From contig NZ_AGFX01000015.1 of assembly GCF_000236805.1 (NCBI RefSeq), positions 1 through 64,000 of the forward strand: DNA of 64,000 nt. Direction: 5' to 3'. The translations under genes were made by a program, and so were the position numbers. The notes beneath the pieces were generated by a model that was not told the origin of the DNA, ran no database searches, and worked only from the letters and a program-made list of their open reading frames with translations. Shown here one piece after another: positions 40,266-50,288 of the stretch; positions within the stretch are counted from its first letter, which is position 1, and each line of letters starts with the position of its first letter. Source of the stretch: Paenibacillus peoriae KCTC 3763 (GTDB lineage Bacteria > Bacillota > Bacilli > Paenibacillales > Paenibacillaceae).

Positions 40266-41495
40266 ATGAACAAATTAATAGAATGGCTGAAAAACGACTT
40301 CTCTCCAAAGATGAATAAAGTCAATAACAATGTATGGGTAATCACACTTAAGGATTCTGTCATGCAACTATTGCCCTTTATTCTTTTAGGATCGGTATTC
40401 TGTCTTCTGACTATACCTGGAGATGTGTATCATATCAAAAACTACCCTGATTTTTGGGTTCCGTTCGGATGGACGATGGGCATGCTTTCGCTGTTGGTTT
40501 CTTTCCTGATTCCGTTCAATTTGATGGAAAAGAAGAAGTTAAGAAAACAGCGCTTTATTGCCGGCTGTACAAGCCTGGTTACTTTTTTGATCATCGTAAC
40601 TCCTCAAGTCGTAAAGGACGGTACGGTTGGTTTTAATCATAGTTCCTTGGGCACCGGAGGCATGTTCGTTGCCATCATCGCCGCTATGATTACCGGCTAT
40701 ATCATGGGGCTGTTCGGAAAATTCTCCTTTTTCAAAGAAGATTCCGTCATCCCGGACTTTGTCAGATCCTGGTTTGATTCCATGCTTCCCATTGGGGTGA
40801 CTATCGTTCTGGCCTGGGTGTTGGTCGATCTCGTTCATATTGATATATACAACATCATTTTAAATATTTTTATGCCGTTGGCCAACGTGGTAGAGACACC
40901 TTGGGGATTCATGTTAATTCTGTTTATCAGCTGTTTCTTGTATTCGATGGGGATTTCCAGTTGGATTTTGACTCCTGTCACCAAGCCGATTTTTCTGGCG
41001 GCCATTATGGCAAACGCTACCGCGGGGGCGCATAATATCGTAACGGCCGAAACGATTTATTCGGCATACTTGTGGGTAGGCGGTGTAGCCTGTACGTTGC
41101 CGCTGGCTATTATGCATCTGCTTTCTAAAAGCACAAAGTTAAAAGCACTGGGACGCGCATGTTTGGTCCCATCTATCTTTAATATCAACGAGCCTTTAGT
41201 GTTTGGTTCAATCGTATGGAATCCCATTATGATGGTGCCTATGTGGATCAATGGTTTAATTTTACCGTTGATCGTTTGGATCGGAACCAAAGTCATTCAC
41301 TTTGGCCCCATCCCGAAAGTGGTTTTCGATATGTGGTACGTTCCTTTTCCAATTTCCACTTGGATTACAACGGGAACCATTACAGGCATTATCCTGATGT
41401 TAATCGTTGTCGCGGTAGCCACGATGATTTGGTATCCATTTTTCAAAACCTACGAAAAACAAGAGCTTGAAAAAGAATTGCCGCAAACCAATTAA
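40266..41495 (+). CDS. licC: PTS cellobiose/lichenan EIIC permease
   Basis: 409 residues, about ten membrane segments, of the lactose/cellobiose EIIC (CelB) family. Typical blocks include LLPFILLGSVFCLL near the N-terminus and ACLVPSIFNINEPLVFGSIVWNP, which carries the family NEP(L/V) motif in the substrate site. It is somewhat shorter than most relatives (430-450). It lies 14 bases after licB. The operon is interrupted downstream by a palindromic repeat before licA. Confidence 0.9.
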   Translation: MNKLIEWLKNDFSPKMNKVNNNVWVITLKDSVMQLLPFILLGSVFCLLTIPGDVYHIKNYPDFWVPFGWTMGMLSLLVSFLIPFNLMEKKKLRKQRFIAGCTSLVTFLIIVTPQVVKDGTVGFNHSSLGTGGMFVAIIAAMITGYIMGLFGKFSFFKEDSVIPDFVRSWFDSMLPIGVTIVLAWVLVDLVHIDIYNIILNIFMPLANVVETPWGFMLILFISCFLYSMGISSWILTPVTKPIFLAAIMANATAGAHNIVTAETIYSAYLWVGGVACTLPLAIMHLLSKSTKLKALGRACLVPSIFNINEPLVFGSIVWNPIMMVPMWINGLILPLIVWIGTKVIHFGPIPKVVFDMWYVPFPISTWITTGTITGIILMLIVVAVATMIWYPFFKTYEKQELEKELPQTN

Positions 41496-41508
41496 TCTAT
41501 GAGTGAGT

Positions 41509-41675
41509 GTTCAAAAAGTTAGGTTTTCAGCACCGAGAAGGTTGGATGAAGCAAGGGACTGAGTAGCGGAGCGTAGGCGAACCTACGTGAGCAACGGAAG
41601 GCCCGGTTGAATTCAAGTTTCGACGTCGAGACCACTTCCTGACCTGCATCGTGATCAAAAGATGACTTTTTGAAC
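41509..41675. repeat. 167-bp palindromic intergenic repeat (REP/MITE-like) between licC and licA
   Basis: The ends are GTTCAAAAAGT (41509-41519) and ACTTTTTGAAC (41665-41675), perfect 11-bp inverted repeats. Inside lies CGTAGG-CGAA-CCTACG, a tetraloop hairpin near 41575. The GC-rich interior differs from the AT-rich flanks and has no gene. From memory, similar elements occur in intergenic regions of Paenibacillus genomes, but this cannot be checked here. It lies between two genes that must be co-expressed. Confidence 0.7.
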
Positions 41676-41699
41676 TACCTCTATTAAGGAGACTTTATT

Positions 41700-42047
41700 A
41701 TGACTTCGGAACAAGTAGCCCAAGATGCGATGCAAATCATTTTGCACGCAGGGGAAGCAAGAAAGCATTGTACAGAAGTACTAAAGGATATTGAAAAAAG
41801 CGACTTTGACAGCGTTAAGGAGAAAATGAAATTAGCCAACGCGGAAATTGTCATCGCTCATCGCGTGCAAACGAATTGTATCCAAAAAGAAACGGAAGGA
41901 GCAAAAGGAGAGTACTCCGTTTTATTTGCCCATGCGCAAGATACGCTCATGACGGTCTATAGTGAAATTAATATGACCAAGCGGTTAATTGATATTTTCG
42001 AGAGCTTGAACCAGAGATTGATCCAACTGGAAATGACTAATAAATAA
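41700..42047 (+). CDS. licA: PTS cellobiose/lichenan EIIA
   Basis: 115 residues, all-helical EIIA of the lactose/cellobiose family. The phosphorylated His lies in LFAHAQDTLM; the N-terminal AMQIILHAGEARKHCTEVL is also typical. ATG 41700 follows TAAGGAG. It receives phosphate from HPr and gives it to EIIB. It is separated from licC by the 167-bp repeat and lies 18 bases before the GH1 gene. Confidence 0.9.
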   Translation: MTSEQVAQDAMQIILHAGEARKHCTEVLKDIEKSDFDSVKEKMKLANAEIVIAHRVQTNCIQKETEGAKGEYSVLFAHAQDTLMTVYSEINMTKRLIDIFESLNQRLIQLEMTNK

Positions 42048-42050
42048 TGA

Positions 42051-43505
<1,455 letters not shown>

Positions 43506-43516
43506 AGGTCTCGCAA

Positions 43517-44155
43517 ATGTCTATTTATCTGAAATTTGGCGGACGACTTATGATTTTGGTCGTTGCCATGGTGCTTACCGCTCTAGCCGTTAATTTATTT
43601 ATCGAGTGCAATATAGGGTCTGATACATTAACCGTTTTATTGGACGGATTGCACAAAAGTACTGGAATGAGCGTAGGTCTGACAAGCTTTTTCGTAAATA
43701 TGGTACTTCTTGCTGCAGGTCTTTTATTAAATCGTAAATCTATAGGTTTTTCTTCGATGATTTATTCCTTTTTTGTCGGACCATTCATTAATTGGATTCA
43801 TCCGTTTATTGCGCACATGCAGCTGGCTGATTTATCTCTATTCATTAAAATAGTCATCGTCATCCTGGCTAACTTTTGTTACTCCATCACTTATGTGTTG
43901 TTGATGAAATTTGGCAATGGCATGTATGCTATAGACGCTATTTTGCGATATACAGAGTCGAAATTTGGATTAAGGTATGATATCGGCAGAATAGGCGTAG
44001 ATGCTATCTTTTTAAGCACCGGATTCTTTTTCGGGGGAATCGTGGGCATCGGAACCGTTATTGCCTTTGCTTTAACTGGGCCGGGAACTTTGCTACTCGA
44101 AAAGATTTTATTTATACTGCTGCAAAAAAATTCGAGAAATAAAATAATATCTTAG
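43517..44155 (+). CDS. YczE/YitT-like integral membrane protein
   Basis: 212 residues with about five or six membrane segments (first at 10-29). The blocks IGSDTLTVLLDGLHKSTGMSVG and GIVGIGTVIAFALTGP match the YczE/YyaS family (COG2364) of membrane proteins of unknown function. ATG 43517 is 12 bases after the GH1 stop, so it is probably the last gene of the lic operon. A strong hairpin terminator follows. The reason for its presence in a PTS operon is unknown. Confidence 0.75.
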   Translation: MSIYLKFGGRLMILVVAMVLTALAVNLFIECNIGSDTLTVLLDGLHKSTGMSVGLTSFFVNMVLLAAGLLLNRKSIGFSSMIYSFFVGPFINWIHPFIAHMQLADLSLFIKIVIVILANFCYSITYVLLMKFGNGMYAIDAILRYTESKFGLRYDIGRIGVDAIFLSTGFFFGGIVGIGTVIAFALTGPGTLLLEKILFILLQKNSRNKIIS

Positions 44156-44252
44156 GAGTTTGGGAGAGATACACGGAGAAAATTGTGTCGAGTGCAGAGC
44201 CTCTGGTATTGATGGAACCAAATGGAAGCTAAAAACATAATGGTATGCACAT

Positions 44253-44303
44253 AAAACCGAAAGCATGGATTCCATCGAGCGAAACCATGCTTTCGGTTTT
44301 CCT
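44253..44303. terminator. Bidirectional terminator between the lic operon and the TetR gene
   Basis: A 16-bp stem, AAAACCGAAAGCATGG (44253-44268) with CCATGCTTTCGGTTTT (44285-44300), A-rich on one side and TTTT on the other, lies between the two convergent genes. Confidence 0.88.
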
Positions 44304-44336
44304 TTTGCCTCTACTCTGTAATTGTTCGCTAAGCAA

Positions 44337-45203
44337 CTATGGAATGGACCTGTTTATCCTTGCTTGTTTATAAATGATATTAAAAAGCTCATTGTAATTC
44401 CGGTCTTTATTCGAAGAAGAGGGGGAGAGAATTTTAAGCTGTCTGGCTACTCCTTCGCAAATGCTCCATCTAATACGGGAGTTTTGACATTCGTCCAGAA
44501 TAAAGTCAATTAACTCTTGTTCTTCAGAAGTCCGATCCGTATCCTCCGTACCCAATAAATTTCTAATATATGTTACAACTGCCTCCTGATCCTCATCGTT
44601 TTTTTCAATTTTAAACGGAAAAAGAACATCCTTATAGTGCTTGGTTATTTCTATATTTTTTTCTAACCGAATGATATTGTATGCCAGTATACCAGAGCTA
44701 TTCATATCGAAATTCATTCGTCTTGAGTATCTGAACTGGTATCCGATTCCCCCAATAAAATGAGTGGATAAATCCATAGCGTTAGCTTCAATTTCAACAC
44801 CATAAACTTCGATTAAACGTCTGGCCAACCAGTTTAACTCCTCATAATGGCTGGTTGCCATATATTTTCTTAACGCTTCGTCATTCTCGGCCATCGAAAT
44901 ATTATACAGCTCCAGGATATTTTCACGGCTATAAATAGCGTACTTTAGCCCCAACTGCGAATGTAAAATCTCCTTATTATGAGGGTCACCCTCTACTAAT
45001 AACTGGTTTTTCTGCTCTTCCACTTTTGCGTCGACATTCTGAATGATACTGAGTATCAGTTGAGGTTTAGAAGAAAAATAATTGTAGAAAGTACCTTTTG
45101 AGACACCCGACTTCTCCAATATATCCTGGATAGAAGTATAGTGATAACCAATGTCGCGGAATAAGGACTTGGCAGCTTCAATAATTTGCTCTTTTTTGGT
45201 CAT
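44337..45203 (-). CDS. TetR/AcrR-family regulator
   Basis: 288 residues from the ATG at 45203 (minus strand), preceded by AGGGGAAC; an in-frame ATG 12 codons earlier lacks a ribosome binding site. The N-terminal helix-turn-helix is clear: IIEAAKSLFRDIGYHYTSI, SGVSKGTFYNYFSSK. The C-terminal ligand domain is longer than usual for the family (typically about 190-220 in total) and shows no recognised subfamily. Its promoter region overlaps that of the ECF-like sigma gene, so it may control that gene and itself. Confidence 0.85.
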   Translation of the reverse strand: MTKKEQIIEAAKSLFRDIGYHYTSIQDILEKSGVSKGTFYNYFSSKPQLILSIIQNVDAKVEEQKNQLLVEGDPHNKEILHSQLGLKYAIYSRENILELYNISMAENDEALRKYMATSHYEELNWLARRLIEVYGVEIEANAMDLSTHFIGGIGYQFRYSRRMNFDMNSSGILAYNIIRLEKNIEITKHYKDVLFPFKIEKNDEDQEAVVTYIRNLLGTEDTDRTSEEQELIDFILDECQNSRIRWSICEGVARQLKILSPSSSNKDRNYNELFNIIYKQARINRSIP

Positions 45204-45228
45204 GTTTCTTGTTCCCCTATAAAACAAA

Positions 45229-45257
45229 TTGACAGTCATTTTATATCGCTTTATTAT
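45229..45257 (+). promoter_or_regulatory. Promoter toward the sigma-factor gene, overlapping the TetR promoter
   Basis: On the plus strand TTGACA (45229-45234), 17 bases, TATTAT (45252-45257). On the minus strand the same place reads TGCTATAAT, an extended -10 for the TetR gene. Downstream, AAGTACAA occurs twice (near 45279 and 45299), a possible operator pair. Confidence 0.6.
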
Positions 45258-45363
45258 AGCATTAAAACAAATAAACTTAAGTACAAAAAAATATACATAA
45301 GTACAATTCTATTTTATATGTACACGCAAGAACTACTTTATAAGGAAAGAAGAGGACATCATC

Positions 45364-45924
45364 GTGTATAACTTGGAGCAGGAATTTATTAAAGCGCAGC
45401 GAGGTAATCGTGAGTCGTTTATTCAGTTATGCCGGAAGCTGGAGATTGAATTGTATGACTTGGCGAAGTGTATTGTCCGTCATGACGAAGAATTCATGAT
45501 TGCTTTTCAAAACACGATGCTTGAAGTCTATACCACGATCCATACTTTTCGAGAACCAGAGCATTTCAAAACACAAGTAATCCGTATCTTGATTCATGAA
45601 TGTAATCAACTTATGCAGGGCAGGAGGGAGGCGGCTGCAATCGCAGAATCACCCCATGATTTCAAAGAAGCCATTCACGATGCGAGCGTTCAAAGAATGA
45701 ATTTGCGAGATGCAGTCAATCAACTGGGAGAGGATTTTCGGATCGTAATTCACCTTTCTTATTTTCAAAATTGTTCAATCAAACAAATTGCTTATGTACT
45801 TCATATTGAGGTTGCTGAAGTTAAAATACGATTGCGCAAAGCACGCGAACGATTGGCAGAATGGAGCTTTAATTCAAAGCTTTTTACCGACTTTACCCCT
45901 TCAACTGGTTGCGATAGTCGGTAG
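45364..45924 (+). CDS. ECF-like sigma factor (sigma-70 family)
   Basis: 186 residues from GTG 45364. The N-terminal part (residues 1-75) resembles sigma region 2 of ECF factors (QRGNRESFIQLCRKLEIELYDLAKCIVRHDEE), though divergent. Residues about 115-175 match region 4: LREDFRIVIHLSYF-like LGEDFRIVIHLSYFQ, then CSIKQIAYVLHIEVAEVKIRLRKARERL. No anti-sigma gene adjoins it. The 3' end overlaps the convergent AraC gene by 32 bases. It probably directs RNA polymerase to a small, unknown regulon. Confidence 0.8.
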   Translation: MYNLEQEFIKAQRGNRESFIQLCRKLEIELYDLAKCIVRHDEEFMIAFQNTMLEVYTTIHTFREPEHFKTQVIRILIHECNQLMQGRREAAAIAESPHDFKEAIHDASVQRMNLRDAVNQLGEDFRIVIHLSYFQNCSIKQIAYVLHIEVAEVKIRLRKARERLAEWSFNSKLFTDFTPSTGCDSR

Positions 45925-46780
45925 GAGAACGGCCGATTATTTTTTTGAACAGTCTTGAGAAATAATAGGGATCCTGGAAGCCAAGTGCTGCGGCGATTTC
46001 TTTAATGGAACCACTTGTCAGGTCCAATAGTTGACCCGCACGTTGCATTTTCATACGCAGAAAATAATCAATCGGGGAGTAGCCGGTGGATTGCTTGAAT
46101 ATAAAGTTCAGATGCTGCTTCGATATCCGAATGTGCTGGCTAAGCTCCCCTACAGTGACCGTGGATTCCAGATGTTCACTCATATAACGGGTTGCTATGT
46201 CGATATATCTCTGCGTTTTGCTGTCCTGCTTGCGGGCGGCCACGGATGTAACAAAACTTAGCAGATAACGGATGCTTTGCGAGACTTGCACCTGATGGAT
46301 GACAGAATAGGGTTTGTCCACGAGCAGGTCATAACATTGATGAAATAACTCCAGCAGCTTCGCCTCGTCTCCGGGCAGCAGAGATATATAAGGTTTGAAT
46401 GGCTCCAGCAGAGCGATAAATTCTCCAATCTGTTCGCCTCTCAAGTGGAACCAGTATATGGTCCAGGGATCATGTTCATCAGCCCCGTAAGCATGCGGCA
46501 CATCCATGGGGATGTAGGCAAAACTTTGCTCAGTCATAGATATGACTTCTTGATCCTTCATCTGAACCCAACCTTTGCCGCTGGCACAATAGATAAAAAT
46601 ATGAGAATTGCAGCCTTGGAGCCTCTCACGAAAATGATGACGGGCCTGTGGAAAATAGCCAATGTCTGTAATATAGCCCCCTCTCGTAAGCGCATGCGAT
46701 TTTAATTCATCCACAATATAAGCAGGGAGAACGTAAAGTTTCTCCCGCTCAAATCCTGCGTCTTTTTTATTCATGTCCAT
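45893..46780 (-). CDS. AraC-family regulator of the adjacent carbohydrate operon
   Basis: 295 residues from ATG 46780, preceded by GGGAGG. The N-terminal cupin-like sensor domain (about 15-165) has HIFIYCASGKGWVQ and AYIPMDVPHAYGAD. The two C-terminal helix-turn-helix motifs are TVGELSQHIRISKQHLNFIFKQSTGYSP and IKEIAAALGFQDPYYFSRLFKKIIGRSP. It is divergent from the DUF5107/GH operon with 139 bases between. Regulators of this kind usually activate neighbouring sugar genes when a sugar binds the cupin domain. Confidence 0.9.
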   Translation of the reverse strand: MDMNKKDAGFEREKLYVLPAYIVDELKSHALTRGGYITDIGYFPQARHHFRERLQGCNSHIFIYCASGKGWVQMKDQEVISMTEQSFAYIPMDVPHAYGADEHDPWTIYWFHLRGEQIGEFIALLEPFKPYISLLPGDEAKLLELFHQCYDLLVDKPYSVIHQVQVSQSIRYLLSFVTSVAARKQDSKTQRYIDIATRYMSEHLESTVTVGELSQHIRISKQHLNFIFKQSTGYSPIDYFLRMKMQRAGQLLDLTSGSIKEIAAALGFQDPYYFSRLFKKIIGRSPTDYRNQLKG

Positions 46781-46919
46781 CTGCCTGCCTCCCTTGAATT
46801 ATTCATCAAAAAATACGTGTATAGTCCATCATAAACAGGTAATTGTCAATTGTGCAACCACGTATGCTCTCATAAACTTTATACATGAAAGCCATTACAA
46901 GAATTAAGGAGTGATCGTG
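46781..46919 (+). promoter_or_regulatory. Divergent control region of araC-type gene and glycoside operon
   Basis: ATACGTG (46813-46819) and CACGTAT (46859-46865) form a 7-bp inverted repeat 39 bases apart, a candidate AraC-dimer site. Toward the operon, TTGTGC (46850-46855), 17 bases, TAAACT (46873-46878) is a weak promoter of the kind that needs an activator. Confidence 0.4.
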
Positions 46920-49900
46920 TTGAACACCTCCGTTTCCAAGGTGAAAATATGGGAAGAAACCGTCCAAATTCCGACATATGGAGTTGGTGAGCCTGACAAG
47001 AACCCTATGTTTCTGGAGAAACGGGTGTATCAAGGCAGTTCGGGGCGTGTGTATCCGCATCCAGTCATTGACAAAATTAAAAATGAGAAGCAGTTGCGTG
47101 ACTACAGAATAGTCTTTCTGGAGAATGAATATGTGCAAATCCAGATCATGCCTGAGCTCGGGGGACGTATTTACCGGGCCATTGACAAAACGAATCATTA
47201 CGATTTTGTTTATTACAATCAGGTTATTAAGCCTGCACTCGTCGGTCTGACTGGACCCTGGATTTCGGGAGGCATCGAGTTCAACTGGCCACAGCATCAC
47301 CGTCCGAACACTTTCGGTCCCGTTAATTATAAGCTTGTTGAGAATGAGGACAGGAGCGCAACAGCATGGGTCAGTGAGATTGACCGGATGTATGGCACAA
47401 AGATGACAGCTGGTTTTACGCTGCACCCGAACAGAGCGTATATTGAGATCAAGGTTCAATTGTATAATCCTACCCCGGAGCCGCAAACATTCTTGTGGTG
47501 GGCCAATCCGGCTGTAGCGGTAAACGATCATACTCAATCCGTGTTTCCTCCAGATGTTACTTCCGTGTTGGATCACGGGAAGAGGGATGTGTCTCGTTTT
47601 CCAATAGCTACTGGCATCTATTACAAAATGGACTATTCCGAAGGTGTAGACATCTCCAGATACAAAAATATACCGGTCCCCACCTCGTACATGGCTTATA
47701 CATCGGACTACAATTTTGTAGGCGGATATGACCATGCACTGCAGGCAGGACTGCTGCATGTAGCGAACCATCATATTTCCCCAGGCAAAAAACAGTGGAC
47801 TTGGGGCAACGGTGAGTTTGGCAAGGCTTGGGACCGCAATCTGACGGATGAGGACGGGCCGTATATCGAACTGATGACCGGAGTCTATACAGACAACCAA
47901 CCGGATTTTTCCTGGCTTCAGCCCTATGAGGAAAAGTCATTCAGCCAATATTTTATGCCTTACAAAAACATCGGTGTTGTGAAAAACGCTTCGATTCATG
48001 CAGCCGTAAATCTCGAAATTGACCGGGCCGCAGAACTGGTTGAAGTTTTGGTTTATGTGACTTCACCGTTTTCAAACGTACTTGTCGAACTTTGCAGCCC
48101 GCGCAGGGTTTATCTTCAAGAGTCGGTCCATTTGTCCCCAGATGTCACCTTTGCCAAGCAAGTAACGCTTGATGCGGAGGACGAGGATGATGAGCTTCAA
48201 TTGACGGTCAGGGATGAGAATGGGCGATTGCTGATCAGCTACCAGCCGCAGAAACCGAAAGTGGAGCCACTGCCGGATGCAGCATCACCGCTGCCTGAGC
48301 CAGCTCAATTAAAAACAAACGAAGAATTGTACCTGGCCGGCCAGCATCTGGAGCAATACCGGCATGCCACCTTTGAACCGGAAGCCTATTATATAGAAGG
48401 ACTGAATAGAGACAGGGAGGATAGCAGAATTCATATCGCTTATGGCACATTGCTTCTGCGCCGGGGACTATATAGCGAAAGCGAAAAGCACTTTCGCCAG
48501 GCCAAGAGGCGCTTAACAAGTCGCAATTCGAACCCTAATGACGGAGAGATTTTCTATCAGCTCGGCTTGTCGCTCAAGCATCAGGGACGACTTGAGGAAG
48601 CATATTCCGCTTTTTATAAATCAGTATGGTCAGCAGCCTGGCAAGACGCAGGCTACTTCCAGCTAGCTCAAATTGCTTGCGAAAAAGGCAGCTATGAAGA
48701 AGCGCTTGAGCTGACGGAACGGTCACTCAGTCGCAATTCCCGCAATTATAAGGCGCGCAATCTGAAAGCGGCACTTCTGCGGAAGCTTGGTAACTATGAC
48801 ACAGCCATACGCTTTTGCGAAGAAACACTTCAACTGGATACGACTGATTTCACCGCCTATTATGAAAAGATACTGTCACTTCAAGAATTGGATCGAGCTG
48901 CCATTGCAGCGGAAGTCAGCACCGAACTGTTCAAACTGATGCGTAGCGATGCACATAATTATATGGCGGTAGCAGGGGATTATGCAGCAGCAGGTTTGTA
49001 TGAGGAAGCGGTTGAGGTGTTGGAGAATGCTCCCGCGAAGGCGCGAAACTATCCTATGGTACATTATGTGCAAGCCTATTGCTGTGCGCAGCTGGGTCGG
49101 CCGCAGGATTCGAATAGAGCTCTCGTCATGGCCACCGCCACACCACCCGACTATTGTTTTCCGAACAGCTTGCTTGAGCTTGATGCATTAGAGTTTGCAA
49201 TTCGCATGGACCAAGATGATGATCGAGCCCGCTATTATTTGGGAAATTGGCTGTATGACAAAAAACGGCACACCGATGCAATCGCTGCCTGGGAAGCATC
49301 ACGGATGATTGACCCTACCTTTTCCGTGGTTCACCGGAATCTTGCTTTGGGGTACTTCAATAAATTGGGGCAGCCGGAGAAGGCACGGCAAGCGCTGGAA
49401 AAGGCATTTGACTGTAATCGCTCCGATGCCCGTATCCTGTATGAGCTTGATCAGTTATACAAGAAAGTTGGCGTGCAACCAGAAGCAAGACTGAACATGC
49501 TGGCAGCACATCTGGACATAGTCACACTGCGTGACGATCTATATCTGGAGTATGTAACGCTTCATAATACGTTGGGGCAATATGAAGCAGCATTATCACT
49601 ATTGAAGCAGCGCGTATTCCATCCCTGGGAGGGCGGGGAAGGGAAGGTGACCGGTCAATATGTGCTGGCCATGGTGGAGCTTGCCAAGATTGACCTGCAA
49701 ACAGGCAAGTTCGATCAGGCTGTGGAAAGACTCAAGCAAGCGCTTCTGTATCCGGAAAATCTGGGGGAAGGCAAGCTGCACGGGGCGCAGGAGAACGACA
49801 TTTATTATTATTTGGGCTGCGCTTATAGGAAGCTGGGCAAAGAGAATGAAGCACGTGAGGCATTCACCATAGCTTCACAAGGACTTGAAGAGCCTGCCAG

Positions 49901-50288
49901 AACGATCTATTATAACGATCAGCCACCAGATATGATCTTCTATCAGGGCTTGGCCAGACAGCTGCTTGGTCAGACCAAGGAAGCACGCAGTTGCTTCAAT
50001 AAGCTCATTGATTATGCAGATAAACATTTGTTTGATGATGTAAAAATGGATTATTTTGCAGTTTCTCTGCCTGATTTCCTCGTTTTTGAAGACGATCTGA
50101 ATATGCGCAACCGGATACATTGCAATTATATGAAAGCACTGGGTTTACTGGGACTAGGGAAGCAGCAGCAAGCTGAGCATCATTTTGGATTCGTATTGCA
50201 ACTGGAACCGCACCATCAAGGAGCACTGATTCATGTGAAACCTAACGATTTCATGATTGCAGCCAGCAAAGGAGGGGCCCGCGGATGA
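46920..50288 (+). CDS. DUF5107-TPR protein of a carbohydrate operon
   Basis: About 1122 residues. AAGGAG (46906-46911) best serves TTG 46920 or GTG 46917; GTG 46911 overlaps the ribosome binding site. Residues about 40-330 form a beta-rich DUF5107 domain related to aldose-mutarotase-like folds (YVQIQIMPELGGRIYRAIDK; GPWISGGIEFNWPQHHRP). A linker follows, then tetratricopeptide repeats from about 480 to the end (for example EIFYQLGLSLKHQGRLEEAYSAFYKS). There is no signal peptide, so it acts in the cytoplasm. The DUF5107 part may bind a sugar or oligosaccharide while the TPR part binds a partner. It overlaps the next gene by four bases. Confidence 0.82.
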   Translation: MNTSVSKVKIWEETVQIPTYGVGEPDKNPMFLEKRVYQGSSGRVYPHPVIDKIKNEKQLRDYRIVFLENEYVQIQIMPELGGRIYRAIDKTNHYDFVYYNQVIKPALVGLTGPWISGGIEFNWPQHHRPNTFGPVNYKLVENEDRSATAWVSEIDRMYGTKMTAGFTLHPNRAYIEIKVQLYNPTPEPQTFLWWANPAVAVNDHTQSVFPPDVTSVLDHGKRDVSRFPIATGIYYKMDYSEGVDISRYKNIPVPTSYMAYTSDYNFVGGYDHALQAGLLHVANHHISPGKKQWTWGNGEFGKAWDRNLTDEDGPYIELMTGVYTDNQPDFSWLQPYEEKSFSQYFMPYKNIGVVKNASIHAAVNLEIDRAAELVEVLVYVTSPFSNVLVELCSPRRVYLQESVHLSPDVTFAKQVTLDAEDEDDELQLTVRDENGRLLISYQPQKPKVEPLPDAASPLPEPAQLKTNEELYLAGQHLEQYRHATFEPEAYYIEGLNRDREDSRIHIAYGTLLLRRGLYSESEKHFRQAKRRLTSRNSNPNDGEIFYQLGLSLKHQGRLEEAYSAFYKSVWSAAWQDAGYFQLAQIACEKGSYEEALELTERSLSRNSRNYKARNLKAALLRKLGNYDTAIRFCEETLQLDTTDFTAYYEKILSLQELDRAAIAAEVSTELFKLMRSDAHNYMAVAGDYAAAGLYEEAVEVLENAPAKARNYPMVHYVQAYCCAQLGRPQDSNRALVMATATPPDYCFPNSLLELDALEFAIRMDQDDDRARYYLGNWLYDKKRHTDAIAAWEASRMIDPTFSVVHRNLALGYFNKLGQPEKARQALEKAFDCNRSDARILYELDQLYKKVGVQPEARLNMLAAHLDIVTLRDDLYLEYVTLHNTLGQYEAALSLLKQRVFHPWEGGEGKVTGQYVLAMVELAKIDLQTGKFDQAVERLKQALLYPENLGEGKLHGAQENDIYYYLGCAYRKLGKENEAREAFTIASQGLEEPARTIYYNDQPPDMIFYQGLARQLLGQTKEARSCFNKLIDYADKHLFDDVKMDYFAVSLPDFLVFEDDLNMRNRIHCNYMKALGLLGLGKQQQAEHHFGFVLQLEPHHQGALIHVKPNDFMIAASKGGARG

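Noticed and set aside
41496-41699. Possible small RNA gene or insertion sequence between licC and licA
   Set aside because: No transposase and no clear promoter; terminal repeats and the internal hairpin fit a short palindromic intergenic repeat better.
45186-45371. A 61-codon plus-strand ORF across the TetR/sigma promoter region
   Set aside because: It runs through both promoters and lacks a ribosome binding site.
46806-47900. A 364-codon minus-strand ORF opposite the DUF5107 gene
   Set aside because: The plus strand encodes a clear domain; the antisense frame has no recognisable protein features or ribosome binding site.
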